Positions 1-7,604 of a stretch of DNA of 28,842 nt are shown here, one piece after another. Numbering within the stretch: position 1 is the stretch's first letter; each line of letters starts with the position of its first letter. The stretch is taken from the NCBI GenBank assembly GCA_964510855.1, contig CAZEDB010000020.1:1-28842 (forward strand), written 5' to 3'. The notes under the pieces are model-generated. The model had not been told where the DNA came from, did no database searches, and saw nothing but the letters and a program-made list of their open reading frames with translations. Position numbers and translations under genes: made by a program. The DNA is from UBA8828 sp964510855. GTDB taxonomy: Bacteria; Verrucomicrobiota; Verrucomicrobiia; Opitutales; UBA953.

Positions 1-1046
1 AGCGTCTTCATATCAATCACGAAGCGGTAGCGGACGTCTTGTTTAAGGACACGCTCCCAGGCTTGGTTGATGTCGGACATTTTTATGAGTTCGATATCAG
101 ATACAATTTTATGGGTCGCACAGAACTCCAGCATCTCTTGGGTTTCGGCAATACCCCCGATACCCGAACCTGCTAAATTTTTGCGGGGCAGAATAATCGC
201 GAACGGTGCAATCGGTAAGGGGTGCTCAGGGATGCCCACGAGGCAGAGAGTGCCGTCGAGCCGTACCAAGCCTAGATAGGTGTTTAAGTCATGTTGTGCC
301 GAAACACAGTCGAGTATGAAGTCGAAGCTATTGGTGTGCTTGGCCATTGCTGCGGCGTCGGTTGAAAGCACGACTTCATGAGCGCCCAGTCTTAAGCCAT
401 CTGCCACTTTAGCGGCTGAGGTGGTGAATAGGACGACGTGGGCTCCGAGCGCGCGGGCGAACTTCACCCCCATATGGCCCAAACCGCCGAGTCCGATGAT
501 GCCAACTTTTTTCCCAGGTCCAACTTTCCAGTGACGCAGAGGCGAGTAAGTCGTAATGCCCGCGCAGAGCAGGGGAGCAGTGGCGGCTAAGTCGAGTCCT
601 GGTGGCAACGTTAAGACAAATGCTTCATCAACGGTTATCTGATTAGCATACCCACCGAAGGTGTGACCACCGAGGTGTTTATCGGGACTATTATAAGTGA
701 AGGTGGCCCAGTTGTGGCAGTACTGTTCGAGACCGGCTTGGCAATGGGTGCAGGTGCGACAGGAATCAACCATCACGCCGCAGGCGGCATGGGCGCCGAC
801 TTTGACCTTGGTGACTTCGGCACCAATGCGGGTAACGCGCCCGACAATTTCATGTCCCGGCACACAGGGGTAGACGGTATTTCCCCATTCATTGCGTGCC
901 TGGTGAATATCCGAATGGCAGACGCCGCAGTAGAGGATCTCGATTTCTACATCCTTGGGGCCTGGCTCGCGTCGTTGAATCTCCATCGGCGCAAGGGGGT
1001 TCTTAGCGGCTTGAGTACCATAGGCGCGGACGGGATGTGAGGTCAT
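1..1046 (-). CDS. yahK: NAD(P)-dependent zinc alcohol/aldehyde dehydrogenase, YahK type (3' end cut by window edge)
   Basis: Read directly on the minus strand, this is an open frame with no stop. It encodes a cytosolic medium-chain zinc dehydrogenase that probably reduces aldehydes with NADPH. Visible motifs are catalytic zinc ligands C40 (YCGVCHSD), H65 (PGHE) and C161, a structural zinc loop C96-x2-C99-x2-C102-x7-C110, and the Rossmann loop GLGGLGHMG at 185-193. The last readable residues are RYRFVIDMKTL, which match the very end of E. coli YahK as I remember it, so only a few residues and the stop lie off the left edge (348 residues visible). In-frame ATGs also occur at 1064 and 1058; 1046 gives the best family N-terminus (MTSHPVRAYG). 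The gene is divergent from the glycosyltransferase at 1146. Cinnamyl-alcohol-dehydrogenase-like relatives cannot be separated by sequence reading alone. Confidence 0.93.
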   Translation of the reverse strand, partial: MTSHPVRAYGTQAAKNPLAPMEIQRREPGPKDVEIEILYCGVCHSDIHQARNEWGNTVYPCVPGHEIVGRVTRIGAEVTKVKVGAHAACGVMVDSCRTCTHCQAGLEQYCHNWATFTYNSPDKHLGGHTFGGYANQITVDEAFVLTLPPGLDLAATAPLLCAGITTYSPLRHWKVGPGKKVGIIGLGGLGHMGVKFARALGAHVVLFTTSAAKVADGLRLGAHEVVLSTDAAAMAKHTNSFDFILDCVSAQHDLNTYLGLVRLDGTLCLVGIPEHPLPIAPFAIILPRKNLAGSGIGGIAETQEMLEFCATHKIVSDIELIKMSDINQAWERVLKQDVRYRFVIDMKT

Positions 1047-1145
1047 GCACCGCACCATGAGCATAAAGCCGTGACTGGCAAGCGAGCCCGCTGCGATGCT
1101 ATTGCATTTGCCTCCTGCCGCTGGTCGCCCTTGGCTGATAGAGCA

Positions 1146-1877
1146 ATGGCGACCTTTCTGTGCATGAAGTGGGGCACTAAGTACGGCCCTGAGTATGTGA
1201 ACCGACTCCACTCCATGGTTCGGCGTCATATGTCGGGCCCCTTTCGTTTTGTTTGCCTGACGGATAATCGCGATGGACTTGATGCGGGTATCGAAGCCTT
1301 CCCCATTCCCAGTTTACGACTGCCTCCGGGGAGCCCCGAGCGCGGCTGGACCAAGCTGGTATCGTTTTCGCCTGAGCTCACTGCCCCCGGGGGGCCTCAA
1401 CTCAGTGGCCCCATTTTATTTCTCGATATCGACATCGTGATTGTCGGCGCGCTCGACGACTTTTTCCGTCACCCCGGCGAATTTTTAATTATGCGCGAGC
1501 GTAAGCGCTTCCGCATCCAGGGTAATTCCTCGGTCTACCGTTGGACGGCTGGGGCTCACACGGAGGTCTTAGATTACTTCCGCGCTAATCTTGATGCTGT
1601 TCGTGCCCGCCACCGGAACGAACAGGAGTTTTTGGTCCACTACTTAAATAACCAAAATAAAGTTAGTTTCTGGCCCGAGACTTGGTGTCGCAGTTTCAAG
1701 CGCCACTGCGTCTTCGGCTTCCCACTCTCACTTTTTCTTGCCCCGCGTATCCCCGAAGACGCACGCATCATTATTTTCCACGGCTTACCCAACCCACCCG
1801 ATGCCCTAGCGGGGCGAAGTGGGAAGTGGTATCGCTGGGTTAAGCCGACCGCTTGGATCGCCGAGCACTGGCGCTAA
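1146..1877 (+). CDS. Small GT-A-like glycosyltransferase family protein
   Basis: A 243-residue soluble protein with the look of a GT-A nucleotide-sugar transferase. It has an N-terminal MATFLCMKWGTKYG, then FVCLTD near 36-40, and a DxD-type metal/nucleotide motif LFLDIDIVIV (D94, D96) after a conserved Trp-Thr-Lys segment (68-70). An acidic/Asn-rich ERNEQEF-like stretch and WPETWCRSFK follow. The frame is open upstream to a GTG at 1071, but that extension is Cys/Arg-rich, overlaps the divergent dehydrogenase leader and does not look like protein, so I start at the ATG at 1146. There are no membrane segments. Donor and acceptor sugars are unknown. It converges with the next gene, leaving 7 bp between the stops. 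A role in cell-surface polysaccharide is only a guess from the fold. Confidence 0.75.
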   Translation: MATFLCMKWGTKYGPEYVNRLHSMVRRHMSGPFRFVCLTDNRDGLDAGIEAFPIPSLRLPPGSPERGWTKLVSFSPELTAPGGPQLSGPILFLDIDIVIVGALDDFFRHPGEFLIMRERKRFRIQGNSSVYRWTAGAHTEVLDYFRANLDAVRARHRNEQEFLVHYLNNQNKVSFWPETWCRSFKRHCVFGFPLSLFLAPRIPEDARIIIFHGLPNPPDALAGRSGKWYRWVKPTAWIAEHWR

Positions 1878-1884
1878 GCGGCGC

Positions 1885-3303
1885 TTAGGACTTAGCGGCG
1901 TCTTCCGCAGGCTCTTCACCCGCTTGCTCGCCCGCGGTTTCTTCGGCCGCAGCTGCTTTGGCTTCAGCTGCGTTACGAATCACGGGTTGAGCGTGAAGGG
2001 CGCCGCTTGGCAGTTTGGCGATATAACCTTGCGAGATGAGGAAGACTAAATCGGTAGCCACTTGTTTACGTCCGGCCTCATCAGCCGCATCGGGTACAAG
2101 TTTAGCCGCGAGTTGCGCTCCATTAAGACCCGCCCGCGCATCCAGCTCAGCGAGCATCTTGGCCATGGATTCTGAGAAGGTGGTACGTTCATCACGGCAC
2201 TTGCGATGCACCCCGCATACAAAGGTGATGCCCTTGGAGCCGCGTTTATAAAGGTGGAAGCCTTCTTTGCGCAGGCGGCCACGAATACCGTTGGCGGTGA
2301 CGAGCGGGAAGTGACGCTGTTCTTCGAGTACCCAGAGGACGGAATCTTTGAACGGACCGGCGGGCATTTCACTGAGTAAGCGCCCAGGGAATCTTACCCA
2401 GGGCAGGGCGCGGAGGGCGAGTTCACGACGGTGAGCGAGCAGGAAGGCTTTGGCGGCATCGAGCGACTCCAGCAGCTCAGGTTCGCCTTCTTTGCGATCC
2501 TTAGGGACATACCGCAACTGCTTGCTTTGAGCGGCCAGCCAAGCCGCCACTACCTCGGGGTCGCGAATCATTTCAATCCCTGCCTTAAAGCGTTCAAAGG
2601 AGGCGCTGGCAAAATGCCGCGCATGGTGTTCGCGCAGTCGGCGACTCCAATCATGATGATTGGGCGCACCTAAAATTTCTTGGGTCCGTGGGCAACGTCC
2701 CACCATCTGGAAATTCCCTTTCGGAGGTTCAATCTCAACTTCTGTGGTCTCAAAGAACGTCGCCAAGTGCTTGGCCATGAGATGCGCAATAGCTTCAGGC
2801 TCACTCAGGAAGGGCAGGCCATCAGGCACCGACTGATAGAGCAACGCACCTTCAGCGAGCGGCTTAGCGACAATGGAAAGACGATCTTCTTTTTCGAGAA
2901 TGAGAGCTGCGACATCGAAGAGCTGATAGGTTACTTGGCTTTCGCGCATGGCTTTGCCCAGCACTTCAAACTTCGCGTCATCAGGATAAAATTCACAGGC
3001 GACAACTAAGCGTGGTGCTTCAGGACGTTCGAAGCTGCGCGTATCACGACGTTCATCACGACGAGGTCCGCGTTCATCACGACGGGGACCACGCGCGCCA
3101 TCAGGGCGTGGTCCGCGAGGTGCGTCACGTCGTTCAGGACGAGGACCATCACGTCGGGGCCCGCGATCGTCGCGTGCGCCACGTCCACCCCCAGCAGCTT
3201 TAACACTTTCGGCCGGGCCGGTGGTCCATGAAGGACCAAAGCCGAGCGACGATAGGTCAATTTTCTCGGGTGAGGCTGAAGGGCTTTCGGGGTCGGGGGA
3301 CAT
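1885..3303 (-). CDS. Unrecognised protein with Arg/Asp-rich disordered N-terminal region
   Basis: A 472-residue protein I cannot assign to a named family. Residues 1-37 are polar; residues 38-95 are a low-complexity run built from RGPRRDE-like units, strongly charged and probably disordered, typical of nucleic-acid-binding tails. From about 98 a folded region begins (RLVVACEFYPDDAKFEVL). It includes a distinctive stretch VGRCPRTQEILGAPNHHDW near 200-218, then helical segments, a winged-helix-like part (GIRGRLRKEGFHLYKRG) and an Ala/Glu-rich acidic tail. I recall similar 'LGPPNHH' proteins in Planctomycetota and Verrucomicrobiota, all uncharacterised. The start is the ATG at 3303, preceded by AAAGG; a TTG 13 codons upstream is less likely. 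RNA binding is an inference from composition only. It is divergent from tRNA-Leu. Confidence 0.72.
   Translation of the reverse strand: MSPDPESPSASPEKIDLSSLGFGPSWTTGPAESVKAAGGGRGARDDRGPRRDGPRPERRDAPRGPRPDGARGPRRDERGPRRDERRDTRSFERPEAPRLVVACEFYPDDAKFEVLGKAMRESQVTYQLFDVAALILEKEDRLSIVAKPLAEGALLYQSVPDGLPFLSEPEAIAHLMAKHLATFFETTEVEIEPPKGNFQMVGRCPRTQEILGAPNHHDWSRRLREHHARHFASASFERFKAGIEMIRDPEVVAAWLAAQSKQLRYVPKDRKEGEPELLESLDAAKAFLLAHRRELALRALPWVRFPGRLLSEMPAGPFKDSVLWVLEEQRHFPLVTANGIRGRLRKEGFHLYKRGSKGITFVCGVHRKCRDERTTFSESMAKMLAELDARAGLNGAQLAAKLVPDAADEAGRKQVATDLVFLISQGYIAKLPSGALHAQPVIRNAAEAKAAAAEETAGEQAGEEPAEDAAKS
3019..3192. repeat. Degenerate tandem repeat encoding RGPRRDE-type units
   Basis: Short imperfect repeats built around tcatcacgacg and gtccgcg recur through this stretch on the plus strand. 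They encode residues 38-95 of the minus-strand unknown protein. The repeats keep the coding frame and vary in length and sequence, so they look like an expanding low-complexity coding region rather than a non-coding array. Confidence 0.75.
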
Positions 3304-3409
3304 CCTTTGGCTACTGTTCCACGGACGCCCCTCACTTGGCAAGCGTGGGCCGCACCCTTTTTTTCTTGCAGGCTAGGGTCTCGCTCGGCACTTCTTTCCT
3401 TCTTCCCAC

Positions 3410-3490
3410 GCTCAGGTGGTGGAATGGCAGACACGCATGCTTGAGGTGCATGTGCCGCAAGGCGTCAGGGTTCAAGTCCCTGCCTGAGCA
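3410..3490 (+). tRNA. tRNA-Leu (anticodon GAG)
   Basis: A complete cloverleaf can be drawn. The acceptor stem GCTCAGG (3410-3416) pairs with CCTGAGC (3483-3489), followed by discriminator A at 3490. The D arm lies in GTGGTGGAATGGCAGAC. The anticodon stem CATGC/GCATG closes the loop TTGAGGT, giving anticodon GAG. A short class II variable arm follows, and the T arm is CAGGG-TTCAAGT-CCCTG. CCA is not encoded (the next bases are CCC). Its first 28 bases are the same as those of the tRNA-Leu(CAG) at 26869-26950. Confidence 0.96.
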
Positions 3491-3497
3491 CCCTTTA

Positions 3498-3528
3498 ACC
3501 GACCCGGCCTTGCCGGGTCGGTCTCTTT
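3498..3528 (+). terminator. Rho-independent-like terminator after tRNA-Leu(GAG)
   Basis: A perfect 11-bp stem ACCGACCCGGC / GCCGGGTCGGT with a CTT loop is followed by TCTCTTT. The T tract is short and interrupted, but the stem is very strong and sits 7 bp after the tRNA, so it most likely ends the tRNA transcript. Confidence 0.8.
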
Positions 3529-3588
3529 AGACGCCTTTCTCGTGGTTTCACGCTTTCCCTTGGGGCGTTGACCGTGCCACGCTGGTAC

Positions 3589-4893
3589 ATGCCTAGCGAC
3601 CTGCTTAATGTCCTCATCCTCGGTTCGGGTGGACGGGAGCATGCCTTGCTTAAAGCCTGTCTGCGTAGTCCCAAGGTAGCCACCGTACGCGTCGCCCCTG
3701 GTAATGGTGGTATGGCGCTCGAGGCCGAGTGTTTGGCCTGCGACCTTTCCAACAACGCCGCCGTTGTCGCTCTCGCTCGCCAGGTTGGAGCTAACTTAGT
3801 TTTGGTTGGCTCCGAAGGTCCGCTTGCTGCCGGTGTGGTCGACGCGCTCGAAGCAGCAGGCATCTTGGCCTATGGTCCACGTGCCGCAGGAGCGCGACTC
3901 GAAGCCAGCAAGGTCTTCTGCAAAGATTTTCTTCTTCGTCATCATATTCCCACCGCTGCAGCCGCGACCTTTACCTCGGTCGAGCCAGCCCTCGCCTGGG
4001 TACGTAAGGGAACTTTCCCTGTCGTGCTCAAGGCCTCAGGCTTAGCCGCTGGCAAGGGCGTAGTGATTGCCCAAGATGAAACGGAGGCTGCTGCCGCCCT
4101 GCGCGCGATGCTTGAGACGCGGGTGTTTGGGGCGAGCGGCGACGAAGTTTTGATTGAGGAGTTTATGGCCGGCGAAGAGGCCTCCATCATGTTGGTAGTT
4201 TGTCGAGATCAGTATCTAATGTTGCCTGCCAGTCAGGATCATAAGCGGGTGGGCGAAGGTGACACTGGGCCTAACACGGGAGGCATGGGCGCTTATGCAC
4301 CCGCCGCAGTCGTTACGCCTGCAATCGAAACGCAGATTCGAAAAACCATTATTGAACCGACGCTGAAGGGGTTGCTTGCCGACGGGATAGATTATCGCGG
4401 CACTTTGTATATCGGGATTATGATTACGCCCGCCGGCCCTAAGGTGGTAGAGTTCAACGTCCGCTTTGGCGACCCCGAATGCCAAGTGCTGCTCCCGCTC
4501 ATTCAAGGAGACCCCATTGAAATTTTTGAGTCGGTGGCGCGCGGCGAATTCCGTTCATCAGCTGTTGGGGTTAAACCCGGGGCTTCCTTAATTGTCATTC
4601 TCGCCGCGCAGGGTTACCCCGCGACGGTTAAGACCGGAGATGTCCTAACCTTACCTGACACCTTGCCCAAAGGGGTTGAAATCATCCACGGGGGTACCCA
4701 GCGCTTACCCAATGGGAATCTAGTAACGTCTGGGGGGCGCGTCTTAGGGGTTGTGGCCCAGGGCGCCACTCTGGCTGAGGCCGCTCAACGGGCTTATGCC
4801 ACGGTTCCTTTGGTCCAATTTGCCGGTTCTCACTACCGTCGCGATATTGGAGCTCGGCAGTTACGGCGTGACGCGGCTTCGCCTCACGCTTGA
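3589..4893 (+). CDS. purD: Phosphoribosylamine--glycine ligase (GAR synthetase)
   Basis: Catalyses the second step of de novo purine synthesis, joining glycine to 5-phosphoribosylamine with ATP, in the cytosol. The 434-residue length is normal for PurD. It carries the N-domain signature GSGGREHAL (residues 12-20), the ATP-grasp segment VVLKASGLAAGKGVVIA, the substrate/ATP loop SQDHKRVGEGDTGPNTGGMG, and the metal-binding EFNVRFGDPECQ. The frame is open to 3568, but the ATG at 3589 gives the usual family N-terminus (LNVLILGSGG). No ribosome binding site is visible. It opens a forward cluster with a phosphatase, rpiB and glyA. The glycine-linked pairing of purD with glyA makes metabolic sense, as both serve purine and one-carbon supply. 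Confidence 0.98.
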   Translation: MPSDLLNVLILGSGGREHALLKACLRSPKVATVRVAPGNGGMALEAECLACDLSNNAAVVALARQVGANLVLVGSEGPLAAGVVDALEAAGILAYGPRAAGARLEASKVFCKDFLLRHHIPTAAAATFTSVEPALAWVRKGTFPVVLKASGLAAGKGVVIAQDETEAAAALRAMLETRVFGASGDEVLIEEFMAGEEASIMLVVCRDQYLMLPASQDHKRVGEGDTGPNTGGMGAYAPAAVVTPAIETQIRKTIIEPTLKGLLADGIDYRGTLYIGIMITPAGPKVVEFNVRFGDPECQVLLPLIQGDPIEIFESVARGEFRSSAVGVKPGASLIVILAAQGYPATVKTGDVLTLPDTLPKGVEIIHGGTQRLPNGNLVTSGGRVLGVVAQGATLAEAAQRAYATVPLVQFAGSHYRRDIGARQLRRDAASPHA

Positions 4894-4923
4894 ACCTTAT
4901 GCACCTTGCGCTAAGCTATTCTG

Positions 4924-5406
4924 ATGTCCGCTGAGCGTGATACCATCTTCTTGGTTTGCTCGGGTAATACCTGTCGTAGCCCCATGGCTGCTGCGCTTCT
5001 GCGTTCCGCGCTTGCCCATGAAGGCGGTCGCTTAGCTACCCTTAAAGTCGAATCTCGCGGGCTGGCAGCTTATAAGGGCGATCCGGCCTCGCCTCACGCG
5101 GTCCGGGCTTTGCGCCCGCTTAACCTTTCCCTGGCTGAGCATGCCAGCCGCCCGCTTACCGCAGACGATGTTGCCCGTGCGCTGGCTATCTTTGTGATGG
5201 GCAACGGTCACCTTAATACCCTTTTTGCTCAATTTGATAATTTGCCCGAAGCGGTGGAGTTGCTGCGTGGGCGTATGCCAGAAGGGCAGGATAGGGAAAT
5301 CGCCGATCCTTTTGGTAGCAATTTAGCGGCTTATGAGGACTGTCGTGATTCCATGATTGAAGCCTTACCCAAGGTTGTCGCTATGCTAAGAGAGCGATTT
5401 GTATGA
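4924..5406 (+). CDS. Low-molecular-weight phosphatase, YwlE (protein-arginine phosphatase)-like
   Basis: A 160-residue cytosolic phosphatase of the low-molecular-weight tyrosine phosphatase fold. The P-loop VCSGNTCRSP holds the nucleophile C12 and R18, and the general acid Asp is D128 in ADPFG. Residue T16 of the P-loop (CSGNTCR) matches the Thr that, in Bacillus YwlE, favours phospho-arginine over phospho-tyrosine; classical tyrosine phosphatases have Ile or Leu there. The gene overlaps rpiB by 4 nt (ATGA) and is followed by glyA. This is the same ywlE-rpiB-glyA order I remember from Bacillus subtilis, with one gene missing. Substrate assignment is therefore an inference from one residue and gene order. 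No arginine kinase is visible nearby. Confidence 0.88.
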   Translation: MSAERDTIFLVCSGNTCRSPMAAALLRSALAHEGGRLATLKVESRGLAAYKGDPASPHAVRALRPLNLSLAEHASRPLTADDVARALAIFVMGNGHLNTLFAQFDNLPEAVELLRGRMPEGQDREIADPFGSNLAAYEDCRDSMIEALPKVVAMLRERFV

Positions 5407-5855
5407 GCGCCCCTCTAATTCTTAGTCTCGGCTCCGACCACGCGGGTTTTGCGCTTAAAACTGCTTTAGTGGCTCAGCTTAAATCCTTGGGCATCCAAGT
5501 ACTCGACCGTGGTACGCATTCTGCGGAGTCGTGCCATTATCCGACTTACGCCCATGCGGTAGGAGCGGATGTGGTTTCAGGTGCCGCACGCTTCGGGGTT
5601 TTGATTTGCTCGACCGGCATCGGTATCTCGATTGCCGCTAATAAGATACCCGGTATCCGTGCCGCGCTCGTGCACAAAGTCGAGATGGCTACGCTCGCCC
5701 GCCAGCACAACGATGCCAATGTGCTTTGCTTTGGTGCTCGTTATGCAACGCCAGAATTTGCGGTGGAGAGCTTAGCTGCTTTTCTTAAGGCAGAGTTTGA
5801 AGGCGGACGTCACGATATCCGTCTTGGCATGCTCGAACCCAAACCCCCTCACTAA
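5403..5855 (+). CDS. rpiB: Ribose-5-phosphate isomerase B
   Basis: Interconverts ribose 5-phosphate and ribulose 5-phosphate in the pentose phosphate pathway. The 150-residue length is typical of RpiB/LacAB proteins. Seen are the N-terminal GSDHAGFALK (10-19), the catalytic Cys C69 in CSTGIGISIAANK (the usual CGTGIG has Ser in place of Gly), PGIRAALV, and the active-site His H102 in RQHNDANVL. It starts on an ATGA overlap with the preceding phosphatase, so the two are translationally coupled. Ribose supply fits with purD upstream. The C-terminal GGRHDIRLGMLE tail is family-like. Confidence 0.97.
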   Translation: MSAPLILSLGSDHAGFALKTALVAQLKSLGIQVLDRGTHSAESCHYPTYAHAVGADVVSGAARFGVLICSTGIGISIAANKIPGIRAALVHKVEMATLARQHNDANVLCFGARYATPEFAVESLAAFLKAEFEGGRHDIRLGMLEPKPPH

Positions 5856-5862
5856 TCTTTTT

Positions 5863-7116
5863 ATGGCTGCTATCAAAAATATCCCTCTTGCCCAACTCGA
5901 CCCTGCGGTCGCTGCCGTCATTCGTAATGAGCTGGCACGCCAGCAATCGCACATTGAGTTGATTGCCTCAGAGAACTTTACCCTACCTGCAGTGATGGAG
6001 GCGCAGGGAAGTGTTCTGACCAATAAATATGCCGAAGGTTACCCTGGTAAGCGTTGGTACGGCGGCTGCGAGCATGTCGATGTGGTCGAGCAGCTCGCGA
6101 TTGATCGCGCTAAACAACTCTTTGGTGCGGACCACGCTAATGTTCAACCGCACTCAGGTAGCCAAGCCAACGCCGCGGTTTATTTTGCGACTCTGAAACC
6201 TGGAGATAAAATTCTCACCATGAACCTCTCGCACGGGGGGCACTTGACGCACGGCAACGCCGCCAACTTTTCTGGTAAACTCTATCAAGCCGTACACTAC
6301 GGGGTAGGTGCCGATGGTCGCATCAACTACGAGGAAGTCGCTGAGATGGCTCGTAAGGAAAAACCTAAGATGATCACCGTGGGAGCTTCTGCCTACGCTC
6401 GTACCATCGACTTTGCTCGCTTTGGTGCCATCGCTAAAGAAAACGGCGCGCTCCTGCTCGCCGACATCGCCCACATTTCCGGATTGGTTGCTGGTGGAGT
6501 GCATCCTTCGCCCGTACCGCATGCTGATTTTGTGACGACCACGACCCACAAAACTCTGCGCGGTCCTCGCGGCGGTCTAATCCTTTGCACGGCTGAATTT
6601 GCCAAGGCTATCGACACGAGTGTCTTCCCTGGTACCCAAGGCGGACCTTTAGAGCATGTCATCGCGGCCAAAGCGGTTTGCTTCGGGGAATGTCTCAAGC
6701 CCGAGTTCGCAGCCTATGCGCGACAAGTGGTAGCGAACTCCCAAGCCTTGGCTGCGGCCCTTGTCGCCCGGGGCTTTAGCCTTATTAGCGGGGGTACTGA
6801 TAATCACCTAGCTTTAATCGATCTACGGCCTAGTCACCCTGAGGTCACCGGCAAGGAGGCTCAAAACGCCCTCGATGCCGCCCATATCACCACTAATAAG
6901 AATACTGTGCCCGACGAAACCCGCAGCCCCTTCCAGGCCAGTGGGATACGGGTGGGTACGCCTGCGGTTACCTCGCGCGGCATGGTGGAAAAGGACATGG
7001 AAATCATTGCTGAGGCCATTTCGGTGGTGCTTTCGGGACCTGCCGACCCGGCTAAAATTGCCGCCGGGCGAGCCCTAGCCGAAGGCCTCTGTAAGCGTTA
7101 CCCCCTTCCTTACTGA
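5863..7116 (+). CDS. glyA: Serine hydroxymethyltransferase
   Basis: A PLP enzyme converting serine and tetrahydrofolate to glycine and 5,10-methylene-THF, feeding purine, dTMP and methionine synthesis. Its 417 residues are the usual bacterial length. Motifs are ELIASENFTLP (32-42), NKYAEGYPGKRWYGGCE (54-70), PHSGSQAN (97-103), DIAHISGLVAGG (201-212) and the PLP Schiff-base lysine K230 in TTTTHKTLRGPRGG. The open frame extends back into rpiB; the ATG at 5863, 7 bp after the rpiB stop, gives the family N-terminus. A pyrimidine-rich leader (CTAATCTTTTT) precedes the start with no Shine-Dalgarno. It is probably cotranscribed with rpiB. Confidence 0.98.
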   Translation: MAAIKNIPLAQLDPAVAAVIRNELARQQSHIELIASENFTLPAVMEAQGSVLTNKYAEGYPGKRWYGGCEHVDVVEQLAIDRAKQLFGADHANVQPHSGSQANAAVYFATLKPGDKILTMNLSHGGHLTHGNAANFSGKLYQAVHYGVGADGRINYEEVAEMARKEKPKMITVGASAYARTIDFARFGAIAKENGALLLADIAHISGLVAGGVHPSPVPHADFVTTTTHKTLRGPRGGLILCTAEFAKAIDTSVFPGTQGGPLEHVIAAKAVCFGECLKPEFAAYARQVVANSQALAAALVARGFSLISGGTDNHLALIDLRPSHPEVTGKEAQNALDAAHITTNKNTVPDETRSPFQASGIRVGTPAVTSRGMVEKDMEIIAEAISVVLSGPADPAKIAAGRALAEGLCKRYPLPY

Positions 7117-7192
7117 GGTTAAGGTTCTTTAGAGCGTTTTTTTCTTCCAATCCCAACTAGGTAAACTCATCGTATTACTTCTACCCCCTCCT

Positions 7193-7357
7193 ATGAACTC
7201 CCTCCCCCGTAAACGCTCCGGCTTCACGCTGATCGAGCTTTTAACCGTTATCGCCATCATTGGCATCTTGGCCGCCGTTCTCTTCCCCGGCGTTCAGGCT
7301 GTTATGAAGTCCGCTAAGCGCTCGGCTGCTTCGACCAAGTTGTCGAACATCGCTAAG
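7193..7357 (+). CDS. Type II secretion/type IV pilin-like prepilin, truncated by assembly gap
   Basis: Only the first 55 residues are readable before the 100-N gap. They form a class III signal peptide: a basic leader MNSLPRKRSG, the prepilin peptidase site G10/F11, then the conserved TLIELLTVIAIIGILAAVLFPG hydrophobic helix with Glu at mature position 5. The KSAKRSAASTKLSNIAK start of the exposed helix follows. PVC bacteria carry many such pseudopilins of unknown role. The true 3' end lies past the gap. After it, TAA at 7467-7469 or TAG at 7484-7486 could be the stop, depending on the unknown gap length, and a terminator follows at 7493. No other pilus or secretion genes are in the window. 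Confidence 0.88.
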
Positions 7358-7457
7358 NNNNNNNNNNNNNNNNNNNNNNNNNNNNNNNNNNNNNNNNNNN
7401 NNNNNNNNNNNNNNNNNNNNNNNNNNNNNNNNNNNNNNNNNNNNNNNNNNNNNNNNN
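7358..7457. other. Assembly gap of 100 N
   Basis: Exactly 100 unresolved bases, the conventional placeholder for a scaffold gap of unknown length. It lies inside the prepilin gene. The real distance between 7357 and 7458, and any gene in between, cannot be known from this window. Confidence 0.98.
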
Positions 7458-7492
7458 CAAAACCCCTAATCCTTTTCAAGGTTTAGAAAACA

Positions 7493-7518
7493 GGCCCCGG
7501 ATTCGGGGCCTTTTTTTT
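7493..7518 (+). terminator. Rho-independent terminator after the prepilin gene
   Basis: A perfect 7-bp stem GGCCCCG / CGGGGCC with loop GATT is followed by eight T. It ends the transcript coming out of the gap and separates it from menA. Confidence 0.93.
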
Positions 7519-7604
7519 GCACAAGGTCATAGACGCTCAGTCCCGCTTCGCCTTTCCTTGGCTCGCCCTAGCCGCCGTAACTCTATTTAAAGTTAGTTTC
7601 GCTC

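Noticed and set aside
3019..3192. CRISPR-like array
   Set aside because: Units are short, irregular, have no unique spacers and lie in frame within a protein-coding gene.
3006..3434. Minus-strand reading frame of 142 residues overlapping the Arg-rich gene
   Set aside because: It is an out-of-frame shadow of the repeat-rich gene; its His/Val-rich composition comes from reading the same repeats in another frame.
7117..7192. Possible terminator after glyA (GTTC-TTTA-GAGC followed by GTTTTTTT)
   Set aside because: The stem is only four pairs with a G-U, too weak to call despite the T run.
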